Below are positions 1-9,078 of a DNA stretch of 64,000 bases, piece after piece. Source of the stretch: JACPLA01 sp964602055 (GTDB lineage Bacteria > Bacteroidota > Ignavibacteria > UBA10030). Where the stretch lies: contig CAZRPU010000004.1 of the NCBI GenBank assembly GCA_964602055.1, forward strand, positions 25,031 through 89,030, in the 5' to 3' direction. The stretch's first letter is position 1; each line of letters begins with the position of its first letter. The notes beneath the pieces are model-generated. The model saw only the letters and a list, made by a program, of their open reading frames with translations. It was not told the DNA's origin and did not search any database. The translations under genes and the position numbers were made by a program.

Positions 1-1
1 G

Positions 2-829
2 ACATCGTACTATACTTCGCTGATGATGCTGCGCGCGGGCCTTTCCCAGGCAAGCCGGTACGTCGAGCAACTCGGAAATCAGATCCTCGGGGACCGGCAA
101 AGGCCGGGGAACCTGCTGCAATCGGCAGCCGAGTCGAGTTTTGATGCCTGGGTGAAGTACTGGAAGGGGAAGGAACAGTCCTTCAATGCCGAGTCGGACT
201 ATTACGACCGCGGCGCGGATCTGAGCCTCTTCCTCGATCTCGAAATACGGCATCGGTCAAAGAATAAGGCCTCCCTTGATGATGTGATGAAAGCTCTCTA
301 CAAGAGGTTTCCCTGGAACGGCACCGGATATACGGTGGACGACTTCCGCGCTCTTTGCAGTGAATTCGGCGAAAGCGATTTCAAGCAATTCTTCGATGAT
401 CATGTCTATGGCACAAAGCCGCTTGACTGGGAAAAAGTCCTTCTCCTTGCAGGACTCGAAGCAAAGCCCCGTGACGAGCGGAAGGTATGGTTTGGAGCTT
501 TTGTCCGGGGCGATCCGCCGCGCATTGCAAGACTTGTTTCCGGATCACCTGCATACAATGCAGGACTTGACGTCAATGATGAAATAGTGGCAATGAACGG
601 CTATCGGATAAGCGCCGGCGATTTCAATACGCGGATCGGTGAAATGAAAGAAGGAGATATTGCCAGAGTCGCCGTCATGCGGAGCGAACGGCTGCTGCAA
701 TTTGATGTCATGCTGAAAAACAATCCTGTTCCGGCGTATTCCGTCACAAAAATCAAAGATCCCACATCTCTTCAGAAAGCCATCTATGAGTCGTGGCTGA
801 CAGCCAAATGGGATGAGGGAAAACCGTGA
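2..829 (+). CDS. M61-family (glycyl aminopeptidase-like) metallopeptidase with PDZ domain, 3' part only
   Basis: The reading frame is open from base 2, so the gene begins before the window and only its last 275 codons are seen. The fragment begins TSYYTSLMMLRAGL, which matches the region just after the zinc site of M61 peptidases. It continues with the family segment LFLDLEIRHRS...SLDDVMKAL, then a PDZ domain at about fragment residues 165-245 (SGSPAYNAGLDVNDEIVAMNG). The HExxH zinc motif would lie upstream and cannot be checked. M61 enzymes are exported or periplasmic peptidases that remove N-terminal Gly or Ala, and the PDZ domain probably contributes to substrate binding. It is followed after 74 bases by two M1 peptidases on the same strand. 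The family is clear; substrate unknown. Confidence 0.85.
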   Translation, partial: TSYYTSLMMLRAGLSQASRYVEQLGNQILGDRQRPGNLLQSAAESSFDAWVKYWKGKEQSFNAESDYYDRGADLSLFLDLEIRHRSKNKASLDDVMKALYKRFPWNGTGYTVDDFRALCSEFGESDFKQFFDDHVYGTKPLDWEKVLLLAGLEAKPRDERKVWFGAFVRGDPPRIARLVSGSPAYNAGLDVNDEIVAMNGYRISAGDFNTRIGEMKEGDIARVAVMRSERLLQFDVMLKNNPVPAYSVTKIKDPTSLQKAIYESWLTAKWDEGKP

Positions 830-903
830 GGTGCAAGCGACGGGTTTGGTTTTTCAGGATTAACGGTTTCTTTGAATCATCTTTACATCCACCTGGATTC
901 TCT

Positions 904-3396
904 ATGAAAAAGGCTTTGACGTTCAGTTGTATGGTTGTATTCTCGTTATCCTTTCTCTCCGCTCAACACTTGCCCACCGGAACCTACCGGCCAACAAGAG
1001 AGCGTTCGTATGATATCATTCATTTCAGAGCCGATCTGACAGTCGATTGGGCAAAGAAACAGGTCGGAGGCGAGGCAACTGTTCGGCTGCGCCCGCTCGC
1101 ATCTTTGTCGTCCATTTCTCTTGATGCCTACTGGCTGAATGTCTCCGATGTCCGCGACGCCGACCGCGGCACATCCTACAAGTTTTCGTCAACGGACGAT
1201 GCATTGATCATTAGTTTCGGCCGCACGCTTCAGACGGCCGACACAGTTGCCGTAACCATCCGTTATACCGCGCGCCCCACGGCCGGCTTGTACTTTGTCG
1301 ATCCCGGACCACAGACCAACAATAAGCCCGCAATTTTCACATACGGCGAAGGTGGTATTCATGCCAACTGGCTCCCTCTGTACAACGAGAATAACGATAA
1401 GTTCTCAACAGAAATGATCGTTACGGTGGAAAAGCCCTTCACGGCAATTTCCAATGGGACACTGCTCCAAACACGGGAGAATCAAAACGGAACACGGACA
1501 TTTCATTGGTATCAGGCTCTGCCGCACTCGAACTATCTCATCGCGCTCTTTATCGGCGACTATGTACCCGTGAAGCTCCGGCCCGCCTTTGGGTCAATAC
1601 CTCTTTCGGTCTGGGTCCATGCCGGCCAAGAGGACCAGGCGCGCACTGTTTTTCAACGCACCCCCGACATGGTAGAGTTCTTTTCGAAGCGTTTCAGTTT
1701 TCGCTATCCTTGGGACAAATACGACCAGATCGCTTCGTTCGACTATGCGATAGGTGCAATGGAGAATACCGGCATTACAGGACACAACGACCGAATTCTC
1801 CGGCGACCGGGCCAGCTCGAAGAATTTAACCCTGACTTCGAACACTACTCGGCAAACTGGACGGCGGAGGCGATCATTTCGCATGAACTGGGTCACCACT
1901 GGTTTGGAGACAACACTACATGCAGAACCCTGGCAAACCTCTGGATGAACGAAAGTTTTGCGTCATACATGATGATGCTGTGGGATGAGCACAGACTGGG
2001 CAATGAGCATTTGCAATCACAAACCCAAATTGCACTGCAATCCTACCTCGATTACGTTGCCGAGTCCCACATCATCCGTCCTCTGGAGTATCGCTTTTAT
2101 GATTCGAGAGACCAGATCTACAATCTCCAGACAACATATCAGAAAGGGGCGATTGTCCTTCACATGCTGCGCTGGGTTCTCGGCGATGAGGCGTTTTTTC
2201 AAGGACTCGGATATTTTCAGAACAAGCATCAGTTTGCGAATGTCGAGAGCCAGGATCTTCTCACCGCGCTTGAGGAATCAACCGGAAAGAATCTGACCTG
2301 GTTCTTTGAACAGTGGATCTGGAGTGGGGGACACCCCATTTTCGAAGTAAGCTGGAACCATATCCCCGGAAGAAAAAAGGTGGAGGTACGCGTGGAGCAG
2401 GTACAGCCGATCGTCGAAGGACAGGGAACATTCCGGCTTCCGGTTGAAATTCGGATTGATGTGAAGGGCACCACGCGAAAAGAAACAGTGTGGATCGAAG
2501 AATCAACACAGTCGTATGTCTTTGACGTAAGCGAGGCTCCCGACTTGGTGAGCTTCGACGGCCGCGGGGCTTTGGTGGCAGACATTCGGGAGCGCAAGCA
2601 GGTGCGGGAGCTGGCCTATCAGGCTTTGAAAGATGAGCTTCCGGGGCGGTTGCGCGCCCTGCGGCAGCTTGCCGGGAATCATGCATCAAACCCCTTGACG
2701 TTCGAGGTTCTGCATAGGACCATTCAGGGCAACGGCTCTTGGACCCTGAGAGCGGAGGCAACCTTGCTTCTGCAGTCGATTCACACGTTGCAGGCACAGC
2801 AGCTCTTGCTTGCACAATTGCAGTCTGAAGATTATCACGTGAGGAAAGCAGCGGTGATCGCACTGGGGAGCCGCTTTACGGCCGAAGCTCGGTCGGCCCT
2901 GCGGACAACAGTCGAGGCGGAAAAAAATGATGATGTCGCTGCTGCCGCACTCGTCGCTCTTGCGAAAATCGATCCTTCTCTCTCGGAGCAATTTTTCGAG
3001 GCGCAGTTGAAGAAGGAATCATGGTATGACTCCAGAAAGCTCGCTGTCCTGCGCTGCATCGAAGTGCTCGCAACAGATCACTCCGTTCAGAACCCTGAGA
3101 GATTTGTTCCTCTGGTCAGGAGATATGTTGATACTCGCTACAACTACGAGCTTCGCCAGCAGGCTCTGAAGAGCTGGACCGCATGTGCCCCGGGAGATAA
3201 GGCATTGCTCAATCAACTCTTCGCTACCGTGAAAAACGACATCCTGGCCGTTCAGACAACAGCCATGAAGCTGCTGGGGATGATACGACACGAGAGTGCC
3301 ATTCCGATTCTTGAAGAAGCCGCCAAAAGAAGCGGTGATATTGACGTGAGAAAGGCAGCGAGGGATGCACTGGAAGAAATTCGAAGAATAAGGTAA
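904..3396 (+). CDS. Secreted M1-family zinc aminopeptidase with C-terminal HEAT-like repeats
   Basis: An 830-residue protein. I chose ATG 904 because it gives a standard signal peptide (MKKALTFSCMVVFSLSFLSAQ); the frame is open upstream to GTG 826, but that adds 26 charged, non-conserved residues. The M1 N-terminal beta domain covers about residues 30-220. GAMEN is at 284-288, HELGH at 327-331, and the third zinc ligand Glu350 lies in NESFA, exactly the HExxH-x18-E spacing of active M1 enzymes. From about residue 570 the protein becomes helical repeats of HEAT type. It should cleave N-terminal residues from peptides in the periplasm or outside the cell. A second, more divergent M1 gene follows. 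Confidence 0.93.
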   Translation: MKKALTFSCMVVFSLSFLSAQHLPTGTYRPTRERSYDIIHFRADLTVDWAKKQVGGEATVRLRPLASLSSISLDAYWLNVSDVRDADRGTSYKFSSTDDALIISFGRTLQTADTVAVTIRYTARPTAGLYFVDPGPQTNNKPAIFTYGEGGIHANWLPLYNENNDKFSTEMIVTVEKPFTAISNGTLLQTRENQNGTRTFHWYQALPHSNYLIALFIGDYVPVKLRPAFGSIPLSVWVHAGQEDQARTVFQRTPDMVEFFSKRFSFRYPWDKYDQIASFDYAIGAMENTGITGHNDRILRRPGQLEEFNPDFEHYSANWTAEAIISHELGHHWFGDNTTCRTLANLWMNESFASYMMMLWDEHRLGNEHLQSQTQIALQSYLDYVAESHIIRPLEYRFYDSRDQIYNLQTTYQKGAIVLHMLRWVLGDEAFFQGLGYFQNKHQFANVESQDLLTALEESTGKNLTWFFEQWIWSGGHPIFEVSWNHIPGRKKVEVRVEQVQPIVEGQGTFRLPVEIRIDVKGTTRKETVWIEESTQSYVFDVSEAPDLVSFDGRGALVADIRERKQVRELAYQALKDELPGRLRALRQLAGNHASNPLTFEVLHRTIQGNGSWTLRAEATLLLQSIHTLQAQQLLLAQLQSEDYHVRKAAVIALGSRFTAEARSALRTTVEAEKNDDVAAAALVALAKIDPSLSEQFFEAQLKKESWYDSRKLAVLRCIEVLATDHSVQNPERFVPLVRRYVDTRYNYELRQQALKSWTACAPGDKALLNQLFATVKNDILAVQTTAMKLLGMIRHESAIPILEEAAKRSGDIDVRKAARDALEEIRRIR

Positions 3397-3445
3397 TTTT
3401 GTTTTTAGGCAGATGGTATCTGCAGGTGGTTAGATTCTAATTCCG

Positions 3446-3453
3446 TATATTTG
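3446..3453 (+). promoter_or_regulatory. Candidate Bacteroidota-type -7 box for the second M1 peptidase
   Basis: TATATTTG fits the Bacteroidota consensus TAnnTTTG and lies 63 bases before ATG 3517. No good -33 TTTG is at the expected distance. A short hairpin GCAGAT/ATCTGC (3409-3423) precedes it without a U-tract. Confidence 0.3.
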
Positions 3454-3516
3454 GTTTTGATGCCGGGCGTCGTTTCTCTGATGCCGCAGATTTTTCGCAT
3501 CCACAGGAGAATTGCT

Positions 3517-5664
3517 ATGAACCGCTCTCTCGCCACGTACCTCGAATATGCTTTGTTGCTTGTGGTTTGCATTGTCCTTGTTGCCTTTGTCGGGCTCCCC
3601 GATTTTCAGCCCGTCCGGCAGCCGGCCTCTCCTCCCGCCGCGCAGGGTTTACGACAAGCAGCGGGCCCGGCTCCGTGGGATATGAACCTCCGGCTTCCCA
3701 CGCGCAGCGACCGCGTCGCTAACTATACGATGAGCGTGAAACTCGATCCTGAAACCAATATCATCGCCGGCTCGGAAATCCTCGAATGGCGCAACAACAC
3801 GGGCCGTCTTCAGAATCAATTCCCTTTTCATCTGTATCATAATGCCTGGAAAAATAATCGGAGCACGTACGCAAAAGAGTCCGGATGGCGGCTCAACCGC
3901 TCGCTCACAGACGATCAGTACGGCTACACAAACGTGAAGCGCGTGGTGCTCCTTGATGTCCGCGGGGAAATTGACATCACGAGAACATTCCAATATATCC
4001 AGCCGGACGACGGAAACCTCGATGACCAAACGGTTTTTCAGGTGACGACACCGCGGCCAATCCCTCCCAATGGAACGCTGCGGCTTCGGATCGAATTTGA
4101 GACGAAACAACCCCTTCCGATTTCCCGCACCGGCGCTCTTCGTGACTATCATTTTGTTGTCCAATGGTTTCCCAAGATCGGCGTATGGTGGAAGGGCGCC
4201 TGGAACTGTCACCAATTCCATGCGACAACGGAATTCTTTGCAGACTACGGCGTCTATGATGTGTCGATCACCATTCCCGAGAATTATGTTATCGGAGCAA
4301 CCGGCGGACATCCGAAAGAAGAGAAGAACAACGGCGATGGCACCAAAACGTGCCGCTTCTATCAGGAAGACGTCCATGATTTTGCCTGGGTGACAGCCCC
4401 TGACCTGGTGAAGACTGTCCGGACGTTTTCTCATCAGGAAAGAGAAGAAGGGGAGCAGCCCGACCGCCATCACCCGCTGAAGGAAGTCACCGTGATTCTT
4501 CTTTCCCAGCCTCATCATGCAAACATGATTGACCGGTATTTCACTGCAACGTTTAACGCATTGCGCTATTACGGAGAATGGTACGGCCAATACCCGTATG
4601 ATGCCGTAACGGTGGTGGATCCCGCAAACGACAGCCGCTCGGGGGGAATGGAATACCCGACCTTGTTCACGGGCGGCACAACAATGTTCTCACCCAAAGA
4701 AAGCCCGTCGCCGGAAGGGGTGACCGTTCATGAATTCGGACATCAGTTTTGGTACGGACTGATAGGAAACAATGAATTCGAGGAAGCGTGGCTCGATGAA
4801 GGCTTTAATACCTATTCAACGTCACGTGTGCTCGCTGCGGGATGGCCTGCCTTTCCGCCAACCCGCTTCTATTTCGGCGGCCCTGGCGCCGGAAGTTTCT
4901 CGGGCATACCCCACGTCTTTCGTGAAGTCTACGATGAACCCCGTGTCTCCACCAACAATCTGCAGCTCAAGTTTCAGGGAAAGAACGACGTCATGACCCG
5001 GCGCGGATGGGAGTATTACCAAAGTTACGGGCTGAATTCCTACGGAAAACCGGGCGCTTCGCTCTTTCAACTCGAGCGCTATCTCGGTGAAGAGACCATG
5101 TATCGGATCATGCGCACGTACCATCACCGCTTCCGTTTCCAGCACCCCACATCGCAGGATTTTATCAACGTTGTCAACGAAGTGACGGGGAAGTCCATGA
5201 ACTGGTTTTTCGACAACACCTGGTTCAGCTCCAACGTCTTCGATTATTCTCTTGACGCTATAGTGAATCAGCGGATCCCTCCCCCCGCCGGCCTTTTCAC
5301 GCACAACGGCACTCCCGTGGAACAGAAAGAACAGCTGCCGCCGTACGAATGCACGGTCATTGTGAAACGCGAAGGAGAAGCGATAACGCCCGTCGATGTT
5401 CTTGTCGTGTTTGAAAACGGCGATCAACGCCGCGAACTCTGGGACGGCCAGTACCGTTGGAAGAAATATGTGTACGCAAGCGATTCTCCCGTCTCGTACG
5501 CCATCGTGGATCCGGACAAGAAGATCGTGATGGACATTAACTACAATAACAACAGCAAGTCCGTGGCAGCACCCGGCAGTCAATCGCTCGCGGCCAGAAA
5601 ACTCGCTTCGAAATGGATGTTCTGGCTTCAGAATTATCTTGAGGCGGCTTCTTTTTGGAACTGA
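3517..5664 (+). CDS. Membrane-anchored M1-family metallopeptidase
   Basis: 715 residues. ATG 3517 has AGGAGA six bases upstream and is followed by one N-terminal membrane segment (about residues 8-28), so the protein is probably anchored facing the periplasm. The zinc site is intact: HEFGH at 405-409 and Glu428 in WLDEGFNTYS, again with x18 spacing. The usual GAMEN exopeptidase motif is GGMEY here (376-380), as in a divergent M1 branch common in Bacteroidota and relatives, so its peptide specificity may differ from classical aminopeptidases. It is followed 36 bases on by an unknown membrane protein that may be co-transcribed. Confidence 0.9.
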   Translation: MNRSLATYLEYALLLVVCIVLVAFVGLPDFQPVRQPASPPAAQGLRQAAGPAPWDMNLRLPTRSDRVANYTMSVKLDPETNIIAGSEILEWRNNTGRLQNQFPFHLYHNAWKNNRSTYAKESGWRLNRSLTDDQYGYTNVKRVVLLDVRGEIDITRTFQYIQPDDGNLDDQTVFQVTTPRPIPPNGTLRLRIEFETKQPLPISRTGALRDYHFVVQWFPKIGVWWKGAWNCHQFHATTEFFADYGVYDVSITIPENYVIGATGGHPKEEKNNGDGTKTCRFYQEDVHDFAWVTAPDLVKTVRTFSHQEREEGEQPDRHHPLKEVTVILLSQPHHANMIDRYFTATFNALRYYGEWYGQYPYDAVTVVDPANDSRSGGMEYPTLFTGGTTMFSPKESPSPEGVTVHEFGHQFWYGLIGNNEFEEAWLDEGFNTYSTSRVLAAGWPAFPPTRFYFGGPGAGSFSGIPHVFREVYDEPRVSTNNLQLKFQGKNDVMTRRGWEYYQSYGLNSYGKPGASLFQLERYLGEETMYRIMRTYHHRFRFQHPTSQDFINVVNEVTGKSMNWFFDNTWFSSNVFDYSLDAIVNQRIPPPAGLFTHNGTPVEQKEQLPPYECTVIVKREGEAITPVDVLVVFENGDQRRELWDGQYRWKKYVYASDSPVSYAIVDPDKKIVMDINYNNNSKSVAAPGSQSLAARKLASKWMFWLQNYLEAASFWN

Positions 5665-5700
5665 TCTCCCCATCGGCATAACAACTCTAAGGGTATTCGT

Positions 5701-6744
5701 ATGGCTCTTGTCCCGGCACTTCGCATCGGATGGAAAAAGGTCAATCAAACGAAACGTATGGTGCTCTTCGCCTGGCTCGTGAACGTCACCTTATCTCTCA
5801 CCCTGGCGGTTCCCCTCCTGCTCCAGCTCAATAGTGCTGTCCGCGGCACTGTGTTGGAAGATCAGCTTCTGGAGCGCGTTGACACCAACTGGTTCCAGAC
5901 GTTCAAAAGCGAGAATCAAGCCAGCGACGTTGTCCGATACTTTGATTATTCCATCTTCGGTTATGCCCCCTTCCTGACGCATTATGAATCGTATCTGACA
6001 GGGACCGTTGTCAAGAATATCGGCAACTTCTTCTTTGACCTTTTCTTCAAGTGGAGGCTCGGACTTGAATATCTGAGCATCCTGACCGTTCTGGCATTCG
6101 TCTCTGTTCTCTCCTCGACCTTCCTGGCGGCTGGATTCGTCGGTGCGTACGCGAAAGGCTACAGGGTTTCTTTCCAGGAATTCCTCATGGACGGGGGAAA
6201 ATTCTTCGGCAAGTTCTTCCGGCTCTCTCTCCTCTCGCTCATCGTGTATGTCCTGCTGTTCGAAATACTGTTCGACTGGTGGTCCGGAAGCATCCCGGTC
6301 TGGACGGCATCGGAGCGGTCGGAGATGACGCCGTTTGTTCTGTATATGATCCGGAACGGCGCTGCCGTACTTGTGCTTGGCTTCGTTGCTCTCTGTTTCG
6401 ATTATGCAAAAATACGCATGGTGGTTGACGACCGGATGAGCGCTCTTTTTGCCTCGTGGGCCGGCGTGACCTTTGTCTTCAAGCATTTCTTTTCAACGTC
6501 GGGTCTGTATATCTTCCTCAGTCTCGTTGGCGTCGTACTCATTGTTGCGTATGCCCTTATCGAAGGGGCTATTGCGCAAACAGGCTATTGGTCCATTCTG
6601 CTGGTCTTTCTGATCCAGCAACTCTACATCCTTGCGAGGCTGTGCCTCAAGGCAACCTTCTACGCAGCCCAAACGCAGCTATACCAGGCCAAGGCATCTC
6701 TCGAGCATCCCGGCGATATCCTTGCCGGCCGCTCCGCCGCGTAG
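5701..6744 (+). CDS. Polytopic membrane protein of unknown function
   Basis: 347 residues that I do not recognise. About six membrane segments can be seen, near residues 20-42, 117-142, 166-188, 212-232, 266-290 and 294-316. A soluble stretch at about 45-110 lies between the first two and would probably be outside the cytoplasm. The start ATG 5701 has AAGG eight bases upstream. It lies 36 bases after the M1 peptidase, so it may be made together with it, but nothing in the sequence shows a shared function. No catalytic motif stands out. Confidence 0.75.
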   Translation: MALVPALRIGWKKVNQTKRMVLFAWLVNVTLSLTLAVPLLLQLNSAVRGTVLEDQLLERVDTNWFQTFKSENQASDVVRYFDYSIFGYAPFLTHYESYLTGTVVKNIGNFFFDLFFKWRLGLEYLSILTVLAFVSVLSSTFLAAGFVGAYAKGYRVSFQEFLMDGGKFFGKFFRLSLLSLIVYVLLFEILFDWWSGSIPVWTASERSEMTPFVLYMIRNGAAVLVLGFVALCFDYAKIRMVVDDRMSALFASWAGVTFVFKHFFSTSGLYIFLSLVGVVLIVAYALIEGAIAQTGYWSILLVFLIQQLYILARLCLKATFYAAQTQLYQAKASLEHPGDILAGRSAA

Positions 6745-6780
6745 ACCACTCTCATCTTCCGTTTACAAAAAGGAGTCGCC

Positions 6781-6846
6781 ATGCGACAACGCATCGTTAT
6801 CACCATTTTGCTGGCTCTCGGCAATCCATATCAAACAGAAAAGTGA
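6781..6846 (+). CDS. 21-codon ORF with strong ribosome binding site ahead of a TonB receptor
   Basis: ATG 6781 is preceded by AAGGAG at a good distance and encodes MRQRIVITILLAL followed by GNPYQTEK and a stop. The stop lies 26 bases before the probable GTG start of the TonB-dependent receptor, which is in another frame. The peptide looks like the first half of a signal peptide, so this may be the original receptor start lost by a frameshift, a leader peptide coupled to receptor translation, or a tiny membrane protein. The receptor frame has its own complete signal peptide, which argues against a simple sequencing frameshift. Confidence 0.4.
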   Translation: MRQRIVITILLALGNPYQTEK

Positions 6847-6871
6847 CTCCGCAAAGCAGGACAGCACGTTC

Positions 6872-8965
6872 GTGAAACACGCGACCCTCATCATGTCTTT
6901 CCTCTGGCTTTGGTGCGTCTCTCCCGCTTTGGCGCAGGAGCCAGCCCCGGTGGATTCGATTCCCACGGTGGAATTGGAAGAAGTGGTCATTACGGCATCG
7001 CGCGGCGGCGGGGATATTCTCAAGCTTCCCATGGCGATCGGCACGGTCGGACCTCAGGAACTGACCTCCGGCAGAAGGATGGGACTTGCCGATGCCCTCG
7101 GATCAATCCCCGGAGTCCTGGTTCAAAGCCGTGCAGGAGCTTCGGATGTACGTATGACCATTCGAGGCTTTGGAGCACGGGGCAACGGGGAACGCTCCAA
7201 TGCCGCCACCGTCCGCGGCATCAAAGTGCTGATCGACGGGATTCCCGAAACCGATCCTGACGGCCGGACTTCACTCGATCTCGTCGACCTTTCTTCCGTG
7301 AAGCGTATCGAAGTGATAAAGACAAACGCTTCAACGCTTTTCGGCAATGCCTCCGGAGGGGTTGTCAATATCGAGACCTTCGGCCGGGCACAGGTGCCCC
7401 TGGTGTCGACCGATAACACGTTCGGGAGCTATGGTCTGCGCAGAAATAGCCTGTCCGTTGCAGCCCCTCTCGGAAATGGTTCACTCTCTGCTTCCCTTTC
7501 GAACGCCTCGTATGCAGGGTGGAGGGAGAATGCCGGATCTTTTTCGACGCAGGCCCATACCGGACTCATGGCCCAGCTGTCTCCGTCGGTGAAGCTCCGT
7601 CTCATGGCCTCGGCGGCCTCCAATTCGTTTTCGATTCCAGGCCCCCTGACCTTCCGGGAATTTCATGATTCCCCCTCCATGGCAAACCCTGCTTATGCGG
7701 CCAGACGAGAACGAAGAGCAAACCGCCTTGCCCGCTTTGCAGCGGGGCTGACAGCTTCGCTCACTCCTTCCCAGTCGCTCGACCTGTTGGTGTATGCGAC
7801 ACCGAAGGAGCTGCGCCGCTCCGAGCGGAATACGTACAGGGAGTTCTATCGGCTTCACGCCGGGTTTGGCGCTGTCTATAACATTCAGCCGGACGCGGTG
7901 TTCTTCAAACGAATAACCGCCGGCATCGACGGAGCCTATCAGGACGGGGCCATTCTCTTCTATAATCTTGCGGGCGGAGAGAGAGGCACAACGCTCATGA
8001 CCAACAAAAAGGAAGCCTCTGTAACCCTCGGAACGTTCCTCGAGGGGGAGGTTCCTCTGACACCCTCACTTGCCCTCGTCGTCGGCGCCCGATTCGACCG
8101 CCAGATGTATTCCAGCGGCGAATTGCCCTCCACCGTGAGCAGCGGCACGCCGATCGAGAGACTCGTGCTGAGTCATGTGACGCCGAAGGTCTCCTTACTG
8201 CAGCTGCTTTCGGAACATCATTCGGTGTACGCCACCGTCAGCGGCGGGATCGAAGCACCGGCCTTTAATGAAGTCGACCCGCCCCCCACGCTTCCCAATG
8301 TTGCTTTGAATCCGCTTTTGAAACCGATGACATCCACCACCATCGAAGTCGGGGCAAAGGGGTTCTTTTTCCCCGAGGCTTCGAACCCCATCACCGCTGT
8401 GTCCTATTCTGTCGCTCTCTACCGGATTTCGATTCGCAACGAAATAGTTCCTTATAACGGCGGCGCATGGTATTTTTCCGCTGGTGCATCCGAGCGTTAC
8501 GGACTCGAAGCGGGGAGTCAGATCGATCTCCGAGGCGGGTTCTCAATGAGTTCAAGCGTTACCGTGCTCCATTCATCCTACTCGGAGTACATGAATGACG
8601 CGGGGAATTATTCCGGCAAGAAGGTCCCAGGAATTCCGCCGCTCGCGTTCAGTGTGCGGGCAAGCTATGCAGCTCCGTTCGGCATCCGCTTCATGGTGAG
8701 GGGGGAGCACGTCAATCGTTATCATGTTGATGATGCGAACACACTGCTCGTTCCGTCGTCGACACTCTGGTCTTCATCCCTCTCAACCGCCGCGTCGTGG
8801 CCGCCTCTGGTGTTCAGGTTTTCCGTCGGACTCAATAATCTTGCCAACCGTCCCCATGTGGCCTCTGCTTACATCAATCCTGCCGCTGGACCCGATCCTG
8901 CGTATCTCGAACCCGGCCTCCCGCGCAATTTCTTTGCAAACATCGACGCCGCCATCTCTCTGTAG
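6872..8965 (+). CDS. TonB-dependent outer-membrane receptor
   Basis: 697 residues from GTG 6872, which gives a full signal peptide ending SPALAQ; ATG 6893 is the alternative and leaves a very short one. A TonB-box-like stretch VELEEVVITAS follows, then a plug domain (about residues 40-165: GLADALGSIPGV, RMTIRGFGARG, IEVIKTNASTLFGNASGG) and a 22-strand-type barrel ending in AISL. It should import a scarce substrate (iron chelate, cobalamin or glycan) using TonB energy. The substrate cannot be told: no SusD, ABC transporter or biosynthetic gene is next to it. Neighbour 6781-6846 may influence its translation. Confidence 0.88.
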   Translation: MKHATLIMSFLWLWCVSPALAQEPAPVDSIPTVELEEVVITASRGGGDILKLPMAIGTVGPQELTSGRRMGLADALGSIPGVLVQSRAGASDVRMTIRGFGARGNGERSNAATVRGIKVLIDGIPETDPDGRTSLDLVDLSSVKRIEVIKTNASTLFGNASGGVVNIETFGRAQVPLVSTDNTFGSYGLRRNSLSVAAPLGNGSLSASLSNASYAGWRENAGSFSTQAHTGLMAQLSPSVKLRLMASAASNSFSIPGPLTFREFHDSPSMANPAYAARRERRANRLARFAAGLTASLTPSQSLDLLVYATPKELRRSERNTYREFYRLHAGFGAVYNIQPDAVFFKRITAGIDGAYQDGAILFYNLAGGERGTTLMTNKKEASVTLGTFLEGEVPLTPSLALVVGARFDRQMYSSGELPSTVSSGTPIERLVLSHVTPKVSLLQLLSEHHSVYATVSGGIEAPAFNEVDPPPTLPNVALNPLLKPMTSTTIEVGAKGFFFPEASNPITAVSYSVALYRISIRNEIVPYNGGAWYFSAGASERYGLEAGSQIDLRGGFSMSSSVTVLHSSYSEYMNDAGNYSGKKVPGIPPLAFSVRASYAAPFGIRFMVRGEHVNRYHVDDANTLLVPSSTLWSSSLSTAASWPPLVFRFSVGLNNLANRPHVASAYINPAAGPDPAYLEPGLPRNFFANIDAAISL

Positions 8966-8997
8966 CGGCTGTGGATATTCCGTAGGGTACTATCCGA

Positions 8998-9026
8998 TTG
9001 AGGTTGGGAGGTTTTTTGCCTATCTT
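8998..9026 (+). promoter_or_regulatory. Promoter of the DUF3108 gene
   Basis: TTGAGG (8998-9003), 17 bases, TATCTT (9021-9026). The spacer ends with a T6 tract then GCC. The predicted transcript starts near 9033, giving a leader of about 46 bases before ATG 9079. Confidence 0.5.
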
Positions 9027-9078
9027 GGTTGCCGTTTTGAATCCTCCCACACGCATACACCGTCGCAGCAGAGCATCA

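Noticed and set aside
826..903. Upstream GTG start (826) for the first M1 peptidase
   Set aside because: It would put 26 charged, non-conserved residues before a normal signal peptide.
3409..3423. Hairpin GCAGAT/ATCTGC after the first M1 gene as a terminator
   Set aside because: Only six base pairs and no U-tract after it; the T-rich run lies before it.
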